From: Pseudomonadota bacterium
GTDB lineage: Bacteria > Myxococcota > Myxococcia > Myxococcales > Myxococcaceae
Assembly: GCA_023426545.1 (NCBI GenBank)
Contig: JAFAAN010000159.1
Coordinates: forward strand, 1 to 64,000
Length of the DNA stretch: 64,000 bases
Reading direction: 5' to 3'
Positions 26,007 to 35,817 of this stretch are shown here, one piece after another (position 1 is the stretch's first letter; each line of letters begins with the position of its first letter). The position numbers and the translations under genes are program-made. The notes beneath the pieces were generated by a model. The model was not told the origin of the DNA. It saw only the letters and a program-made list of their open reading frames with translations, and searched no databases.

Positions 26007-26492
26007 ATGGACAGCCCCTTCGATAGTCTCGTCGGCCAGCACCGGGAGCTGGAGGCGCGTTTCGAGCGCCTGGCGTCTGGCGCGGAGCCCGAGGCATCGA
26101 GGGAGGCGGAGGCGGAGCTGCTGGCATTGCTGCGGTTCCACTCGCGCCTGGAGGAGCGTTGCCTCCATCCGGTGCTGGCGCGGGTGGCGGGCCGAGAGCG
26201 CTGCCGTGAGCAGCAGGAAGACCATCTCACCATGCGAGAGTTGATGGATGAGCTGGAAGCGCTGCCACCGGGCCATCCCGAGTGGCAGGCCCGTCTGTTG
26301 ACGCTGGAAGACCGGGTGGTGGCGCATTTCCAAGAAGTGGAGAATGCGCTGCTGCCCCAGCTCATGACGGCCCTGGATTCCCTGGCGTTGGACGACCTGC
26401 GCCGTGATTTATCGGCCACCCGGGAGGAACTGCAGCCGCGTCCCCCGGTGTCCCATGGGGCGGGAGCCCCCCTTCCGGAGTCTCACCATTGA
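26007..26492 (+). CDS. Hemerythrin-like domain protein
   Basis: A four-helix bundle of 161 residues expected to bind a di-iron centre, used for O2, NO or iron handling. Candidate ligands in order are His12 (QHRELE), His45 and Glu49 (HSRLEE), His73 (EDHLTM), His107 and Glu112 (AHFQEVE), matching the H...HxxxE...H...HxxxxE/D pattern. The start at 26007 places the first helix at the N terminus; ATG 25989 or TTG 25971 in the same frame are alternatives, and none has a clear ribosome-binding site. It is divergent from the frameshifted gene. Confidence 0.85.
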   Translation: MDSPFDSLVGQHRELEARFERLASGAEPEASREAEAELLALLRFHSRLEERCLHPVLARVAGRERCREQQEDHLTMRELMDELEALPPGHPEWQARLLTLEDRVVAHFQEVENALLPQLMTALDSLALDDLRRDLSATREELQPRPPVSHGAGAPLPESHH

Positions 26493-26587
26493 GACGGTCG
26501 GGCCTCCGGCGCCGCCGGGAAACAGGTGAGACCTGCGACAACGGGGCGACGGGTCCGTTGTTCAGTCACAACTTTTATCTCTTCCTT

Positions 26588-26616
26588 TAGACAAAACCTT
26601 TTTTGGAAGGTATGGG
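26588..26616 (+). promoter_or_regulatory. vegA-like vegetative promoter
   Basis: TAGACA at 26588-26593, a 17-bp spacer and TATGGG at 26611-26616, in an AT-rich stretch 85 bp before the histone-like gene. The M. xanthus vegA promoter is remembered as TAGACA with a TAAGGG-like -10, so this looks like the same promoter type. Confidence 0.6.
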
Positions 26617-26700
26617 TATGGGCAGCATCACAAGCATCGAGCATCAGCCCCCCCTTAGTACTGCATTACCCTTGTCGTTCCCCAGGTGAGGATTCAACGA

Positions 26701-27231
26701 ATGTCCGTGGATAAAGCGTTTCGCGACATGATCCGCAATGAGATCGAGGTCCAGCTCAAGCCGCTGCGTGACGTGGTCGCGCGGCTGGAGGAGGGCACGG
26801 CGGATCTGGACGCGCTCCGCAACGTGGCCGAGCGCCTGGCGCCCCTGGCCGAGGTCGTGGGCCCCCTGTTCGGCGCGCAGATTCCGGCGGCCGCCAAGGC
26901 GGGTCGTCGTGGTCCGGGCCGCCCTGCCGCGGCGCGCAGCACGGTGGTGGCGGCCCCCGCGGCCGCTGGCAAGCGCCGTGGCCGCAAGCCGGCGGCGGGT
27001 GCTGACGGCGCCCGCGCGTGCGCCATCATCGGCTGCGGCAAGCCCAGCCGCACCAAGGGCTACTGCGCGGCCCACTACCAGAAGCTCCGCATGCTGGAGA
27101 AGACCAACCGCCGCCCGAGCGCCTGGAAGGACTACGCCGACCCGGACAGCGTGGAAGACATCAAGCTGCCGCGCGGACGCGCCGCGTCGAAGGCGCTGGC
27201 GGCGGCCGCTCAGGCTGGGCACGCAGGCTAG
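26701..27231 (+). CDS. Basic histone-like protein with AT-hook-like motifs (VegA-like)
   Basis: A 176-residue basic protein (about 18-19 kDa). Residues 1-60 form a helical domain (VDKAFRDMIRNEIEVQLKPL). Then come two Ala-rich basic segments with AT-hook-like cores, GRRGPGRPAAA and KRRGRKPAAG, and a Cys/His cluster CAIIGCGKPSRTKGYCAAH that could bind zinc. The basic, Ala/Lys/Arg-rich composition is histone H1-like. The size, composition and vegA-type promoter agree with VegA of M. xanthus, described as a vegetative histone-like protein, but I cannot verify sequence identity. The start is the ATG at 26701 after a GAGGAT. Likely a nucleoid-associated protein. Confidence 0.7.
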   Translation: MSVDKAFRDMIRNEIEVQLKPLRDVVARLEEGTADLDALRNVAERLAPLAEVVGPLFGAQIPAAAKAGRRGPGRPAAARSTVVAAPAAAGKRRGRKPAAGADGARACAIIGCGKPSRTKGYCAAHYQKLRMLEKTNRRPSAWKDYADPDSVEDIKLPRGRAASKALAAAAQAGHAG

Positions 27232-27242
27232 CCAGCGGCACG

Positions 27243-27260
27243 CTGCCCCGGCCCGGGCAG
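27243..27260 (+). terminator. Hairpin after the histone-like gene
   Basis: CTGCCC (27243-27248) pairs with GGGCAG (27255-27260) 12 bases after the stop codon. No T tract; a weak candidate. Confidence 0.4.
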
Positions 27261-27372
27261 AGAGTGACCGCGCCCCCGCCATTCCGCTCTGTTGTCGAGA
27301 GAGGAATCGGGGTCCGCCCATGCGGGAGAGACTTGCCCGTGGGGGCTTGCACGAGCATGAATGCCCGGGCCC

Positions 27373-28239
27373 ATGAACACACGCGATTTGGAGCCTGGAA
27401 TCATCACCGACCTGGCCGGAAGGACCACGTACGGTGACTACCTGCAGCTCGACCGGCTCTTGTCGGCCCAGGTGGCGCGTTCGCAGCCGCCGCACCACGA
27501 CGAGCTGTTGTTCATCATTCAGCATCAGACGAGCGAACTGTGGATGAAGCTGCTCATCCACGAGCTGGGTGCCTGCATCCGCTACGTGCAGGCGGACCGG
27601 CTGGAGCCGTCGTTCAAGAGTTTCGCGCGCGTGGCGCACATCCAGCGGATGCTCTTCGAGCAGTGGAGCGTGTTGGAGACGCTCACGCCCAACGAGTACC
27701 TGGAGTTCCGCGACACGCTCGGCAGCGCGTCTGGCTTCCAGAGCTTCCAGTACCGCGCGCTGGAGTTCCTGCTGGGCAACAAGGACGCCCAGGCGCTGAT
27801 GCCCTTCCGGCACGTCCCGGCCGTCCACGGCGAGCTGGAGCGGCTGTTCGAATCCCCCAGCCTTTACGACGAGTTCCTGCGCCACCTGTCGCGCATGGGA
27901 CACCCCGTGCCGCAGAGCCACGTGCAGCGTGACTGGCGCAAGCCCTACGAGAAGAGTCCGGAAGTGGTGGAGGTGTTCCGCCGCATCTACCAGGACACGG
28001 ATGCGCACTGGGATGCGTATGAGATGTGCGAGAAGCTGGTGGACACCGAGGAGCGCTTCCAGCTCTGGCGATACCGCCACATGATGACGGTGATGCGCAT
28101 CATCGGCTTCAAGCAGGGCACGGGCGGCTCGTCGGGCGTGGGCTTCCTGCGCAAGGCGTTGGACCTGCGCTTCTTCCCCGAGCTGTGGGACGTGCGCACG
28201 GAGCTGTCACCGCCGCCGCCACGTCACCGCGGGGCCTGA
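27373..28239 (+). CDS. kynA: Tryptophan 2,3-dioxygenase
   Basis: Heme enzyme opening the indole ring of tryptophan to N-formylkynurenine, the first step of the kynurenine pathway. Signature blocks: [38 protein letters not shown] (active-site His and substrate contacts), [39 protein letters not shown] (proximal heme ligand His) and [26 protein letters not shown]. The length of 288 residues is normal. The ATG at 27373 is chosen (ATG 27361 is possible). It stands alone, without kynureninase or formamidase beside it. Confidence 0.95.
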   Translation: MNTRDLEPGIITDLAGRTTYGDYLQLDRLLSAQVARSQPPHHDELLFIIQHQTSELWMKLLIHELGACIRYVQADRLEPSFKSFARVAHIQRMLFEQWSVLETLTPNEYLEFRDTLGSASGFQSFQYRALEFLLGNKDAQALMPFRHVPAVHGELERLFESPSLYDEFLRHLSRMGHPVPQSHVQRDWRKPYEKSPEVVEVFRRIYQDTDAHWDAYEMCEKLVDTEERFQLWRYRHMMTVMRIIGFKQGTGGSSGVGFLRKALDLRFFPELWDVRTELSPPPPRHRGA

Positions 28240-28243
28240 GCGG

Positions 28244-28258
28244 CCTCCCGGCGGGAGG
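28244..28258 (+). terminator. Hairpin after kynA
   Basis: CCTCCC (28244-28249) and GGGAGG (28253-28258) pair around a three-base loop five bases after the stop. No T tract. Confidence 0.45.
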
Positions 28259-28372
28259 GCGGCGTTCCGGCCGTCCACTGCGGCACGGCCGTGCGCGAGA
28301 AGTGACGACTGTCGCGCATGCCAGCGGGGAATGGCGTTGCGTGTCATGGCCGAGGGGTAACCTTTACGGACC

Positions 28373-29494
28373 ATGGACGCTGCCGCTCCGCTCCTCTTCG
28401 ACAAGGCGTACGTCCTCTGCTACCGCACCTTCGACATCGCGGAGGAGCTGGACCTGGAGCGCGCGCGCCGCGTGCTCACCGAGGACTCACGCCGGCTCAA
28501 GCTGTCACGGGAGAACAGTCAGTACCTTCAGCTCCCCAACCCGCCGCTGGCGTATGAGCTGGGCCGCCGGCCTCTGGCATTGCGTGAAGGGCCCGTGACG
28601 GTGGATGCCACCGCGCGGCTGTTCGACCATGGCGCCGCGTCCATCATCCTCCGCGTGCCCGTCCTCCCGGGGACCCCGCTGGAGGAGCTCACCCGCATGG
28701 CGGACGAGCTCTATGACAGTCAGGCCCTGGAGGACCTGGCCCTGGAGCTGGTGGAGGGCGTGCGCCGCACCATCGCCCCCGCCGCGCAGGCGCCCCACCT
28801 GTGGGAGCAGAACGAGAGCTACACCGTCATCTTCGCGGAGGAGATTCGCGGCAACCCCACGGCGGAGGAGCTGCTGAAGCAGGCGGACCTGGCCCGGCTG
28901 CTGCTGGGTGAGAGCGGCGCGGTGCCGCTGTCCCCGCGTGAGAGCGAATCCGTGCTCCAGTCGCGCTTCAGCTACACCATCCACGACCTGGTCGTCATCG
29001 ACTGGAACAGCGCCTTCGTCTACGAGCCCTCGGGCTCGCGAGACATTCCCGACCTGCTGGAGATTGCCAACGCGCAGCTCCTGGAGTTCCGCTACTACGA
29101 CGAGCGGCTGGACGCACACATCACCCGCATCCACGAGAAGGTGCAGACCGCGCGGCACGGCTGGGCCACGCTGTTCCGCAGCCCCTACCGCACGCTGGCG
29201 CGGCGGACGCTCTCCACGCTGGTGGACCTCAACGAGTTCATCGAGCGCGTGGAGAACAGCCTCAAAATCATCGGAGACTTCTACCTGGCCAAGGTCTACG
29301 AGAGCGCGGTGCGCCGCATGCGCATCCCCGCCTGGCAGGCCTCCGTCACGCGCAAGCACCAGCTGCTGGCCCAGACGTATGGCCTGCTCAAGGGCGACGT
29401 GGACATCGACCGCTCCCATACGCTGGAGGCCGTCATCGTCCTGCTCATCGTCGTTGAAATCTTCTTCGCCGTCTTCCGCGTCTTCGAGCACTGA
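28373..29494 (+). CDS. RMD1/DUF155 family membrane protein
   Basis: A 373-residue protein of the RMD1 (DUF155) family, which in eukaryotes includes mitochondrial proteins. Characteristic features are the N-terminal beta-rich region, the central FSYTIHDLVVIDWNSAFVYEP, the helical LLEIANAQLLEFRYYDERLDAHI and a C-terminal membrane segment (LEAVIVLLIVVEIFFAVFRVF). It should be anchored in the inner membrane with a large cytoplasmic part. The function in bacteria is not established. A near-match to the palindrome found at 60378-60447 (GTGAC GACT GTCGC, about 28302-28315) lies upstream but is weak. Confidence 0.8.
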   Translation: MDAAAPLLFDKAYVLCYRTFDIAEELDLERARRVLTEDSRRLKLSRENSQYLQLPNPPLAYELGRRPLALREGPVTVDATARLFDHGAASIILRVPVLPGTPLEELTRMADELYDSQALEDLALELVEGVRRTIAPAAQAPHLWEQNESYTVIFAEEIRGNPTAEELLKQADLARLLLGESGAVPLSPRESESVLQSRFSYTIHDLVVIDWNSAFVYEPSGSRDIPDLLEIANAQLLEFRYYDERLDAHITRIHEKVQTARHGWATLFRSPYRTLARRTLSTLVDLNEFIERVENSLKIIGDFYLAKVYESAVRRMRIPAWQASVTRKHQLLAQTYGLLKGDVDIDRSHTLEAVIVLLIVVEIFFAVFRVFEH

Positions 29495-29613
29495 GGCGCC
29501 TCGGGAACCCCGTACTTCAGGACGGGTTCTGCACGGTTTCCACGCTTCGCTGGACGTGGGAGGATGAGGCTTCGAGGCAGGGAGGCCGTACGTCCCTGCG
29601 GGGGGAGTGGGGC

Positions 29614-32613
29614 ATGAAGGTGCCCGAGACGACCATGGGCGCCGCGGTGGACCGCATGTCGCGGGCCCTGGAGCGGCTGTCGACAGCACCGTCCGTGTTG
29701 GCGGTGCTGGAGGAATTGCTTTGTCAGACCTCGGCGGCGCTGGGGGCCTCGGGCGCCTTCATCTGCTGGTGGAGCGGCGCGGGAGACTGGCGCACGCACA
29801 CCACGGAGGGTGTCGACGCGCAGGCGGCGGCCGTCTGCGGGCAGCGGCTGCTGGAGCGGGCGCCCGGGCCGGGAGCGCCGCGGCAGCCCTCGGTGGTGAT
29901 GGACCTGTCGCGAGACGCGCTGCTGGCGCCGGAGCCCGAGGCACGCCGCCGGCTGGCCGCGGTGTCGCTGCTGTCGCAGCCGCTCTTCTTCGCGTCCGGC
30001 CAGGGCGCGGCGGGCGTGCTGGGCGTGCTCTTCCGCGAGCCATGGCGTCCGGCGGAGGGGGAGCTCCAGCGCTTCGGCCTCTGCGTGAAGCTGGCGGTGC
30101 TGGCGCTGGAGCGCGAGCGCATGGCGGAGACGCTGCGCCACTCCGTGCTGGCCGCCCGGGCGGAGGCGGAGGAGGCGGAGGTGGCGCGGCTGCGGCGCTT
30201 CCAGGCGGTGACGGAGGCCTTCGGGCGGGCCCTCACGCGGGACGAGGTGGCGCGCGTGGTGCTGGACCAGGGCCTGCCCGCTGCGGGCGCGGTGGCGGGC
30301 ATGGTGCACCTGGTGGAGCCGGACGGGACGGTGGCGCTGAAGGCGGCGGTGGGCCTGTCCGACGCGGAGCTGGCGCCGCTGCGGGTGCTGCCCGGGACGG
30401 GGGCGGGCCCCGTGGATGGAGCGCCTGACGCGCGGCTGGCGCTCCTGCGCGTGCTGTCCGGAACGGACCCCGTTGGCGAGGCGCCTGACACGCGGTGGGC
30501 TTCGCCGCTCGGGGTGGCGGAACCGGGCGACCTGGGCGCGGCGCCAGCGGGCGAGCCCCTCTGGTTGGAGACGGCGGCGGAGGCGCGCGATGCGCTGCCC
30601 TGGCTGGCGCCGCTGGTGTCGCCCGGGCCGCTGCGCGCGGTCGTGCTCCTCCCCCTTCAAGTGGAGGGACAGGCCTTCGGGACGCTGTGCTTCGGCTTCC
30701 CCGAGGCGCGGCGCTTCTCGGCGCTGGAGCGGGCCTCCATCACCGGCCTGGGGCGCGAGTGTGGCCAGGCGCTGGAGCGCGCGCGCCTGTACGAGCGCGA
30801 GCGCTCGGCGCGGCTCCAGGCGGAGGCGGCCGGACAGCGCCTGCGGTTGCTGGCGGACGCGAGCGCGCTGGTGTCGGCCTCGCTGGACTGGGAGGAGACG
30901 GTGGCCGGCGTGGCGCGGCTGGCGCTGGGGCACTTCGCGGACGGCTGCGCGGTGGACTCGTACGAGGACGGCGTGGTGCGCCGGCTGGCGGTGCTCTACG
31001 AGAACCCCGAGGTGGCGCCGCGTGGGCTGGAGCTGCTGCGCTTCGCCCCCGAGGAGGGTCGCCCCACGCTGCTGACGGAGGTGCTCGCCTCCGGCCGCCC
31101 CTGGATGATGGCCCGGCCCACCGAGGAGCCTGGGGACGCCGGCTCGCCCGCGGGCCGGCTGTACGCGGCGGCGCGTGAGCTGGGCGTGGGCTCGCTCATC
31201 CTGACGCCGCTGGTGGCGCGGCAGCGCACGCTGGGGGTGCTGACGTTCATGCGCGGCGCGTCCTCGCCGCCCTTCGACATCCCGGACCTGTCGCTGGCCG
31301 AGGAGCTGGCGGGGCGCGCGGCGCTGGCCATCGACAACGCGGACCTGTTCCGCAAGGCGCGCGCGGCGGAGGAGGAGAGCCGCCGCAGCGCGGCCCGGCT
31401 CCACGTCCTGGTGCAGGTCAGCCAGCTCATCGCGGAGGCGGGGCTCGACCTGCCCTCGGTGCTGGAGGTGCTGGTGCGCAAGGTGTCGGAGGCGCTGGGC
31501 GACGCGTGCGTGCTCCAACTGCTCTCCGAGGAGCGGACGCACCTGGACGTGGTGACGGTGCACCACCCGGACGCGGAGGCCCGCGAGGTGCTGGACGCGT
31601 CCATGCTGCGCGGCCCGGTGCGCGTGGGGGAGGGCCTGTCGGGCCGGGTGGCCGCCACGGGCCAGACGCTCTTCCTGCCGCGCCTGCACGCGGATGATTT
31701 GCGCGACGAGCGCGTGCCGGAGGGTCGGCTCTTCCTCCAGCGCTACGGGCCGCACAGCGTCATCATCGTCCCGCTGGGCGTGCGCGGCCGGGTGCTGGGC
31801 ACGCTGGGCGTCATGCGCGAGGCGCAGGGCCGCGAGTACTCCGTGGAGGAGCGCGCGCTGCTGGAGAGCCTGGCGGTCCGCGCGGCGCTGGCCATCGAGG
31901 ACGCGCGGCTGTACGGCGCGGCCACGCAGGCGGTGAAGGCGCGCGACGAGCTGCTGTCGGTGGCGGGGCACGAGCTGAAGTCGCCGCTCAACGCGCTCCA
32001 GCTCCAGATTCACCTGCTGGCGCGCATGGCCCGCGACGCCGTGGCCTCCGACGGTCTGGCGGAGCGCGCGGAGCGGGCCGCGCGGGCGGGCCAGCGCCTG
32101 GGGCTGCTCATCGACGACCTGCTGGACGTCTCGCGCCTCAGCTCGGGGCGGCTGGGGCTGAAGCGCGAGGAGGTGGACCTCGCGGCGCTGACGCGCGAGC
32201 TGGTGCAGCGCATGTCCGAGGAGCTGGCGCTCGCGGGCAACGAGGTGCGGCTGGTGCTGGAGCGCCCGGTGGTGGGGCAGTGGGACCGCCTCCGACTGGA
32301 GCAGGTGCTGGTGAACCTGCTGTCCAACGCGGCGAAGTACGGCGCGGGCCGACCGGTGACGGTGTCGGTGGACGTGGTGGGGCGGCTGGCGCGGCTGGCC
32401 GTGCACGACGAGGGCATCGGCGTGGCGCCGGAGGAGCAGGAGCGCATCTTCGAGCAGTTCGGGCGCTCCGTGTCGGTGCAGCACTTCAAGGGCCTGGGGC
32501 TGGGCCTGTGGATTACCCGGCGCATCGTCGAGGCCCACGGCGGCACCATCCGCCTGTCGAGCGAGCCGGGCCGGGGCTCCACCTTCACCGTGGAGCTGCC
32601 CCTGCCGGCCTGA
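29614..32613 (+). CDS. Four-GAF sensor histidine kinase
   Basis: A cytoplasmic sensor kinase of 999 residues with no membrane segment. Four GAF-like domains (about 25-165, 190-385, 405-580, 600-765) precede the dimerisation domain with phospho-acceptor His786 (AGHELKSPLNALQL) and the ATPase domain (LLSNAAKYG N box, HDEGIGVAPEE G1, GLGLGLWITRRI G2). Ligands are unknown; no bilin-binding Cys is obvious. The second GAF contains an imperfect internal repeat (GAPDARLALLRVLSGTDP after AELAPLRVLPGTGAGP). No response regulator is adjacent, as is common for orphan kinases in myxobacteria. The next gene, an OmpA protein, follows 41 bp later. Confidence 0.88.
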   Translation: MKVPETTMGAAVDRMSRALERLSTAPSVLAVLEELLCQTSAALGASGAFICWWSGAGDWRTHTTEGVDAQAAAVCGQRLLERAPGPGAPRQPSVVMDLSRDALLAPEPEARRRLAAVSLLSQPLFFASGQGAAGVLGVLFREPWRPAEGELQRFGLCVKLAVLALERERMAETLRHSVLAARAEAEEAEVARLRRFQAVTEAFGRALTRDEVARVVLDQGLPAAGAVAGMVHLVEPDGTVALKAAVGLSDAELAPLRVLPGTGAGPVDGAPDARLALLRVLSGTDPVGEAPDTRWASPLGVAEPGDLGAAPAGEPLWLETAAEARDALPWLAPLVSPGPLRAVVLLPLQVEGQAFGTLCFGFPEARRFSALERASITGLGRECGQALERARLYERERSARLQAEAAGQRLRLLADASALVSASLDWEETVAGVARLALGHFADGCAVDSYEDGVVRRLAVLYENPEVAPRGLELLRFAPEEGRPTLLTEVLASGRPWMMARPTEEPGDAGSPAGRLYAAARELGVGSLILTPLVARQRTLGVLTFMRGASSPPFDIPDLSLAEELAGRAALAIDNADLFRKARAAEEESRRSAARLHVLVQVSQLIAEAGLDLPSVLEVLVRKVSEALGDACVLQLLSEERTHLDVVTVHHPDAEAREVLDASMLRGPVRVGEGLSGRVAATGQTLFLPRLHADDLRDERVPEGRLFLQRYGPHSVIIVPLGVRGRVLGTLGVMREAQGREYSVEERALLESLAVRAALAIEDARLYGAATQAVKARDELLSVAGHELKSPLNALQLQIHLLARMARDAVASDGLAERAERAARAGQRLGLLIDDLLDVSRLSSGRLGLKREEVDLAALTRELVQRMSEELALAGNEVRLVLERPVVGQWDRLRLEQVLVNLLSNAAKYGAGRPVTVSVDVVGRLARLAVHDEGIGVAPEEQERIFEQFGRSVSVQHFKGLGLGLWITRRIVEAHGGTIRLSSEPGRGSTFTVELPLPA

Positions 32614-32654
32614 GCGCCTGGACAGCCCGCGGGGCCTGCGCTCTGTTCCCGTGG

Positions 32655-33659
32655 ATGACGCGCGCCTTCCTCCGACTCGTCCTGGTCGCCGCCGTGCTGG
32701 GCGGACTCGCTCCCGCCTGCCGCCATGGGCCGGAGCTGAACCCCGCGCTCGACGCGGACGGCGACGGCATCCCCAACGGCGAGGACGCCTGCCCCACGGT
32801 GCGCGGGCTGGCGCGGCTCCAGGGCTGCCCGGTGCGGGACACGGACGGGGACGGCGTGGAGGACGCGCTCGACAAGTGCCCGCGCCACGCGGGCCCGGCC
32901 TCGCGCGACGGCTGCCCCTTTCGCGACACGGACGAGGACGGCGTGGAGGACGCGAAGGACCTCTGTCCCCGCGTTCCCGGCCCGCTGGAGCGCCAGGGCT
33001 GTCCCATCGACGACCCGGACCGGGACGGCGTGGAGGGCGCGGCGGACAAGTGCCCGGATGAGCCCGGCCCGGCCTCGCGCGACGGCTGCCCGCTGCGCGA
33101 CGCGGATGGGGACGGCGTGCCGGACGAGGAGGACGCGTGCCCGGATGAAGAAGGGCTCCCGTCGCTGCGCGGGTGCCCGGAGCGGGACGTGGACGGGGAC
33201 GGCGTGCCGGACCACCGCGACAACTGTCCGCGCGAGCGGGGCGCGGCGGACAACCAGGGCTGCGCCGCCACGCGGAAGCAGCTCGTCATCATCCGCCCGG
33301 ACCGGCTGGAGCTGCTGGAGCGCATCGCCTTCGCGCCCGGCCGCGCCACGCTCCTGCCGCGCTCCCACCCGGTGCTCGACAACGTGGCCCAGGTGCTGCT
33401 GGCGCACCCGCGGCTCGGGGTCATCGCCATCGAGGGCCATACCGACAACCGCGGCGACCCGGACGTGCAGCGCGAGGTGACGCGGGCCCGCGCGGAGGCC
33501 GTGCGCGACTATCTGGTGGAGCAGGGCGTCCCGCCGGACCGCCTGGAGGCGTGGGGCTTTGGCCCCGACAAGCCCGTCGGCACGAACGAGACGTCGCAGG
33601 GCCGCGAGGCCAACCGGCGCATGGAGCTGCGAATCGTGGCGCCGCGCGCCCGGCCGTGA
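32655..33659 (+). CDS. OmpA-family lipoprotein with thrombospondin type 3 calcium repeats
   Basis: Cell-envelope protein of 334 residues. The ATG at 32655 gives a signal ending GLAPAC, so it is probably a lipoprotein. Residues about 30-210 are seven or so Asp-rich thrombospondin type 3 repeats ([30 protein letters not shown] and so on) separated by Cys-Pro turns and expected to bind calcium. The last about 115 residues are an OmpA C-terminal domain ([51 protein letters not shown]) that grips peptidoglycan. It lies behind the histidine kinase on the same strand. Confidence 0.88.
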   Translation: MTRAFLRLVLVAAVLGGLAPACRHGPELNPALDADGDGIPNGEDACPTVRGLARLQGCPVRDTDGDGVEDALDKCPRHAGPASRDGCPFRDTDEDGVEDAKDLCPRVPGPLERQGCPIDDPDRDGVEGAADKCPDEPGPASRDGCPLRDADGDGVPDEEDACPDEEGLPSLRGCPERDVDGDGVPDHRDNCPRERGAADNQGCAATRKQLVIIRPDRLELLERIAFAPGRATLLPRSHPVLDNVAQVLLAHPRLGVIAIEGHTDNRGDPDVQREVTRARAEAVRDYLVEQGVPPDRLEAWGFGPDKPVGTNETSQGREANRRMELRIVAPRARP

Positions 33660-33706
33660 CGCCCGGGCTCCCCGCGCATGGGGGCCGTGGGGTACGCTCG
33701 CCCACC

Positions 33707-35167
33707 ATGAGTGCTTCCAGCCCCTTGTTTGGTGATCTGCTGCTCAAGCTGGGCATCGTCTCGCCCGGTCAGGTGCAGGAGGCGCTCGCCCTCCAGGCCC
33801 TCACCGGGCAGCGCGTGGGCGAGGCCCTCATTTCGCTGGGCTACGTCACGCGGGAGCAGATCCAGGACGCGCTGGGCGAGGCGCTGGGGCTGCACCACGA
33901 CACGAGCCCGCTGCAGCCCGCGCTGGGGGAGCTGCTGGTGGGCCTCAAGTACGTGACGCTGGCGCAGCTCGACGAGGCGCTCGCGCGTCAGCGCCGCGAC
34001 GGCCGCAAGCTCGGCGAAATCCTCGTGGAGCTGGGCCACTGCACCTACAAGCAGATTTACGAGGCGCTGGGGCTGCAGAACCGCATCGCCGGGCGCCAGG
34101 ACCTGCCGCGCCCGGCCTCGGACGGACGCCGCCGCGTGGTGGTGGTGGACGACAGCCCGCTGGCGTGCGCCTTCGTGCAGGAGGGGTTGGTGGCCCTGGG
34201 CTACGAGGTCCTCTGCTTCCAGGACCCCTTCGAGGCCCTGGAGAGCATGAGCCGCCTCCAGCCGGTCATCGTCCTCAGCGACCTGGAGATGCCGGGCCTG
34301 GACGGCGTGGAGCTGTGCCACCGCCTGAAGGAGGGCCCCAGCCACGCGGTGCCCGTCATCATCCTCACCGCCAACGACGTGGAGGCGGAGCGCGTGCGCG
34401 GCCTGCGCGCCGGCGCGGACGACTACGTCAACAAGTCCGCCTCCATGGACGAGCTGGCCGCGCGCATCGAGAGCGTGGTGCGCCGCACCGGCGAGACGGA
34501 GCGCATGCGCAAGCTGTTCGCGCGCTACACCTCCGACGCCGTGGTGGAGGAGATTCTCAAGAGCGCGGACGCGGTGGTGCTCACCGGAGAGAAGCGCGAG
34601 GTGACGCTGCTGTTCGCGGACATCCGCAACTTCACCGGCCTGGCGGACAGCCTGCCGCCGGAGCAGGTGGTGGGGGTGCTCAACCAGGTGCTCGGGCGGA
34701 TGTCGGACGCGGTGCTCACGTGTGGCGGCACGCTGGACAAGTTCCTCGGGGACGGGCTGATGGCCGTGTTCGGCGCGCCGGTGGCCCGCCCGGATGATGC
34801 GCTGCGTGCGCTGCAGTGCTCGAAGATGATGATGGACGCGCTGACGGACCTGCGCATCGAGGCGGAGGCGGAGTGGGCCGCCAACGGGCGCGAGGGCCAG
34901 CCGCTGGTGCTGGAGCTGGGCATCGGCATCAACTCGGGTGTGGTGGTGGCGGGCAACATCGGTAGCACGGTGCGCGCCGAGTACACGTGCATCGGGGACG
35001 CGGTGAACGTGGCCGCGCGGCTGTGCGCGCTGGCGGGCCCGGGGGAAATCCTCGTGGGTGAGCGCACACGCGAGCTGGTGGACGCCAACGAGACGGCCTT
35101 CGAGGACCTCCCCCCCGTGCGCCTGAAGGGCAAGCAGCAGCCCGTTCCGTTGTTCCGCGCGCTCTGA
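33707..35167 (+). CDS. Receiver-adenylate cyclase with N-terminal GspE-like repeats
   Basis: A 486-residue soluble signalling enzyme. Residues 8-60 and 75-122 are two copies of the T2SS GspE N-terminal/MshEN-like module ([38 protein letters not shown]), a fold known to bind cyclic di-GMP in some ATPases. Residues 143-262 form a receiver domain with Asp148/Asp149 and phosphoacceptor Asp192; the usual Lys-Pro is Lys243-Ser. Residues 296-470 form a class III cyclase with metal ligands Asp305 and Asp349, Lys345 and Thr427 for adenine, and Asn434 and Arg438. All catalytic residues are present, so it should make cAMP under phosphorylation control. Confidence 0.9.
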   Translation: MSASSPLFGDLLLKLGIVSPGQVQEALALQALTGQRVGEALISLGYVTREQIQDALGEALGLHHDTSPLQPALGELLVGLKYVTLAQLDEALARQRRDGRKLGEILVELGHCTYKQIYEALGLQNRIAGRQDLPRPASDGRRRVVVVDDSPLACAFVQEGLVALGYEVLCFQDPFEALESMSRLQPVIVLSDLEMPGLDGVELCHRLKEGPSHAVPVIILTANDVEAERVRGLRAGADDYVNKSASMDELAARIESVVRRTGETERMRKLFARYTSDAVVEEILKSADAVVLTGEKREVTLLFADIRNFTGLADSLPPEQVVGVLNQVLGRMSDAVLTCGGTLDKFLGDGLMAVFGAPVARPDDALRALQCSKMMMDALTDLRIEAEAEWAANGREGQPLVLELGIGINSGVVVAGNIGSTVRAEYTCIGDAVNVAARLCALAGPGEILVGERTRELVDANETAFEDLPPVRLKGKQQPVPLFRAL

Positions 35168-35220
35168 GTGTGTGCAGTCCGGGCGCGCCTCCCGGGCCAA
35201 AAGCGGCTATAGGAAGAGTC

Positions 35221-35637
35221 ATGAGAGCCTCTTCCGATGGAGAGCCCCCTCCCTCCCGCCGTTCTCCCGTGTTGTGGGTGGGGTTCGTCTTCGCGCTGGG
35301 CTTGCTCGGGACCGTCCTCGTGGGCGCGCTGAACGGCTCCAAGGCGCTGTACGTCGACCGCATCCACCAGGACTTCACGGTGCTCGAAGAGGCCCTGATG
35401 CGTTACCGGGCGGACCAGGGCAGCCTGCCGGAAGAGGCGGACCTCGAGGAGCTGCTGGTGCCGGCGTACCTGCAGTCCCTGCCGCTGGACCCGTGGGGCC
35501 GGGCGTACCGCTACACCAGCAACGGGGAGCAGGTGTTCCTCGCCACCTTCGGCAAGAGCGATGACCGCGGCGGCGCGGGCGAGGAGCAGGACCACACCAA
35601 CCACGACGGGCACCTCGCGCCGAAGGTGGCGCGCTAG
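35221..35637 (+). CDS. GspG-like single-pass protein
   Basis: A 138-residue protein with a membrane segment near residues 18-38 (LWVGFVFALGLLGTVLVGAL) and a C-terminal part resembling the soluble domain of type II secretion pseudopilins (LEEALMRYRADQGSLPEE, YLQSLPLDPWGRAYRYTSNGEQVFLATFGKSD). The pilin-type Gly-Phe-Thr-Leu-Ile-Glu start is missing, so it is not a prepilin-peptidase substrate of the usual kind. The ATG at 35221 follows AGGAAGAG. It sits 53 bp after the cyclase gene on the same strand and may belong to the same transcript. Confidence 0.75.
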   Translation: MRASSDGEPPPSRRSPVLWVGFVFALGLLGTVLVGALNGSKALYVDRIHQDFTVLEEALMRYRADQGSLPEEADLEELLVPAYLQSLPLDPWGRAYRYTSNGEQVFLATFGKSDDRGGAGEEQDHTNHDGHLAPKVAR

Positions 35638-35817
35638 CGAGCGCCGGAAGCTCGCGGGCGGGCGGGCGCCAGTGCCTGTGTCCGCCCCCCGGGCCTGCGG
35701 ACGTGTCGTGAGCCGGGCCCCGGGGCGAGCCAGCGTGGCGCGGGCTCCCGCGTCCGGAGATGGCCATGGTCACTTTTCCTTCACAGGGAAGGGCATTCCC
35801 GAACCTGGAGGGCGGCC

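Noticed and set aside
28283..28315. Palindrome GCACGGCCGTGC and near-match GTGAC-GACT-GTCGC before the RMD1 gene
   Set aside because: Short and imperfect in a GC-rich region; could occur by chance, so not counted as a member of the 60378-60447 site family.
29296..32538. 1080-codon minus-strand ORF opposite the histidine kinase
   Set aside because: Low-complexity Gln/His/Arg product; opposite a gene with complete kinase motifs.
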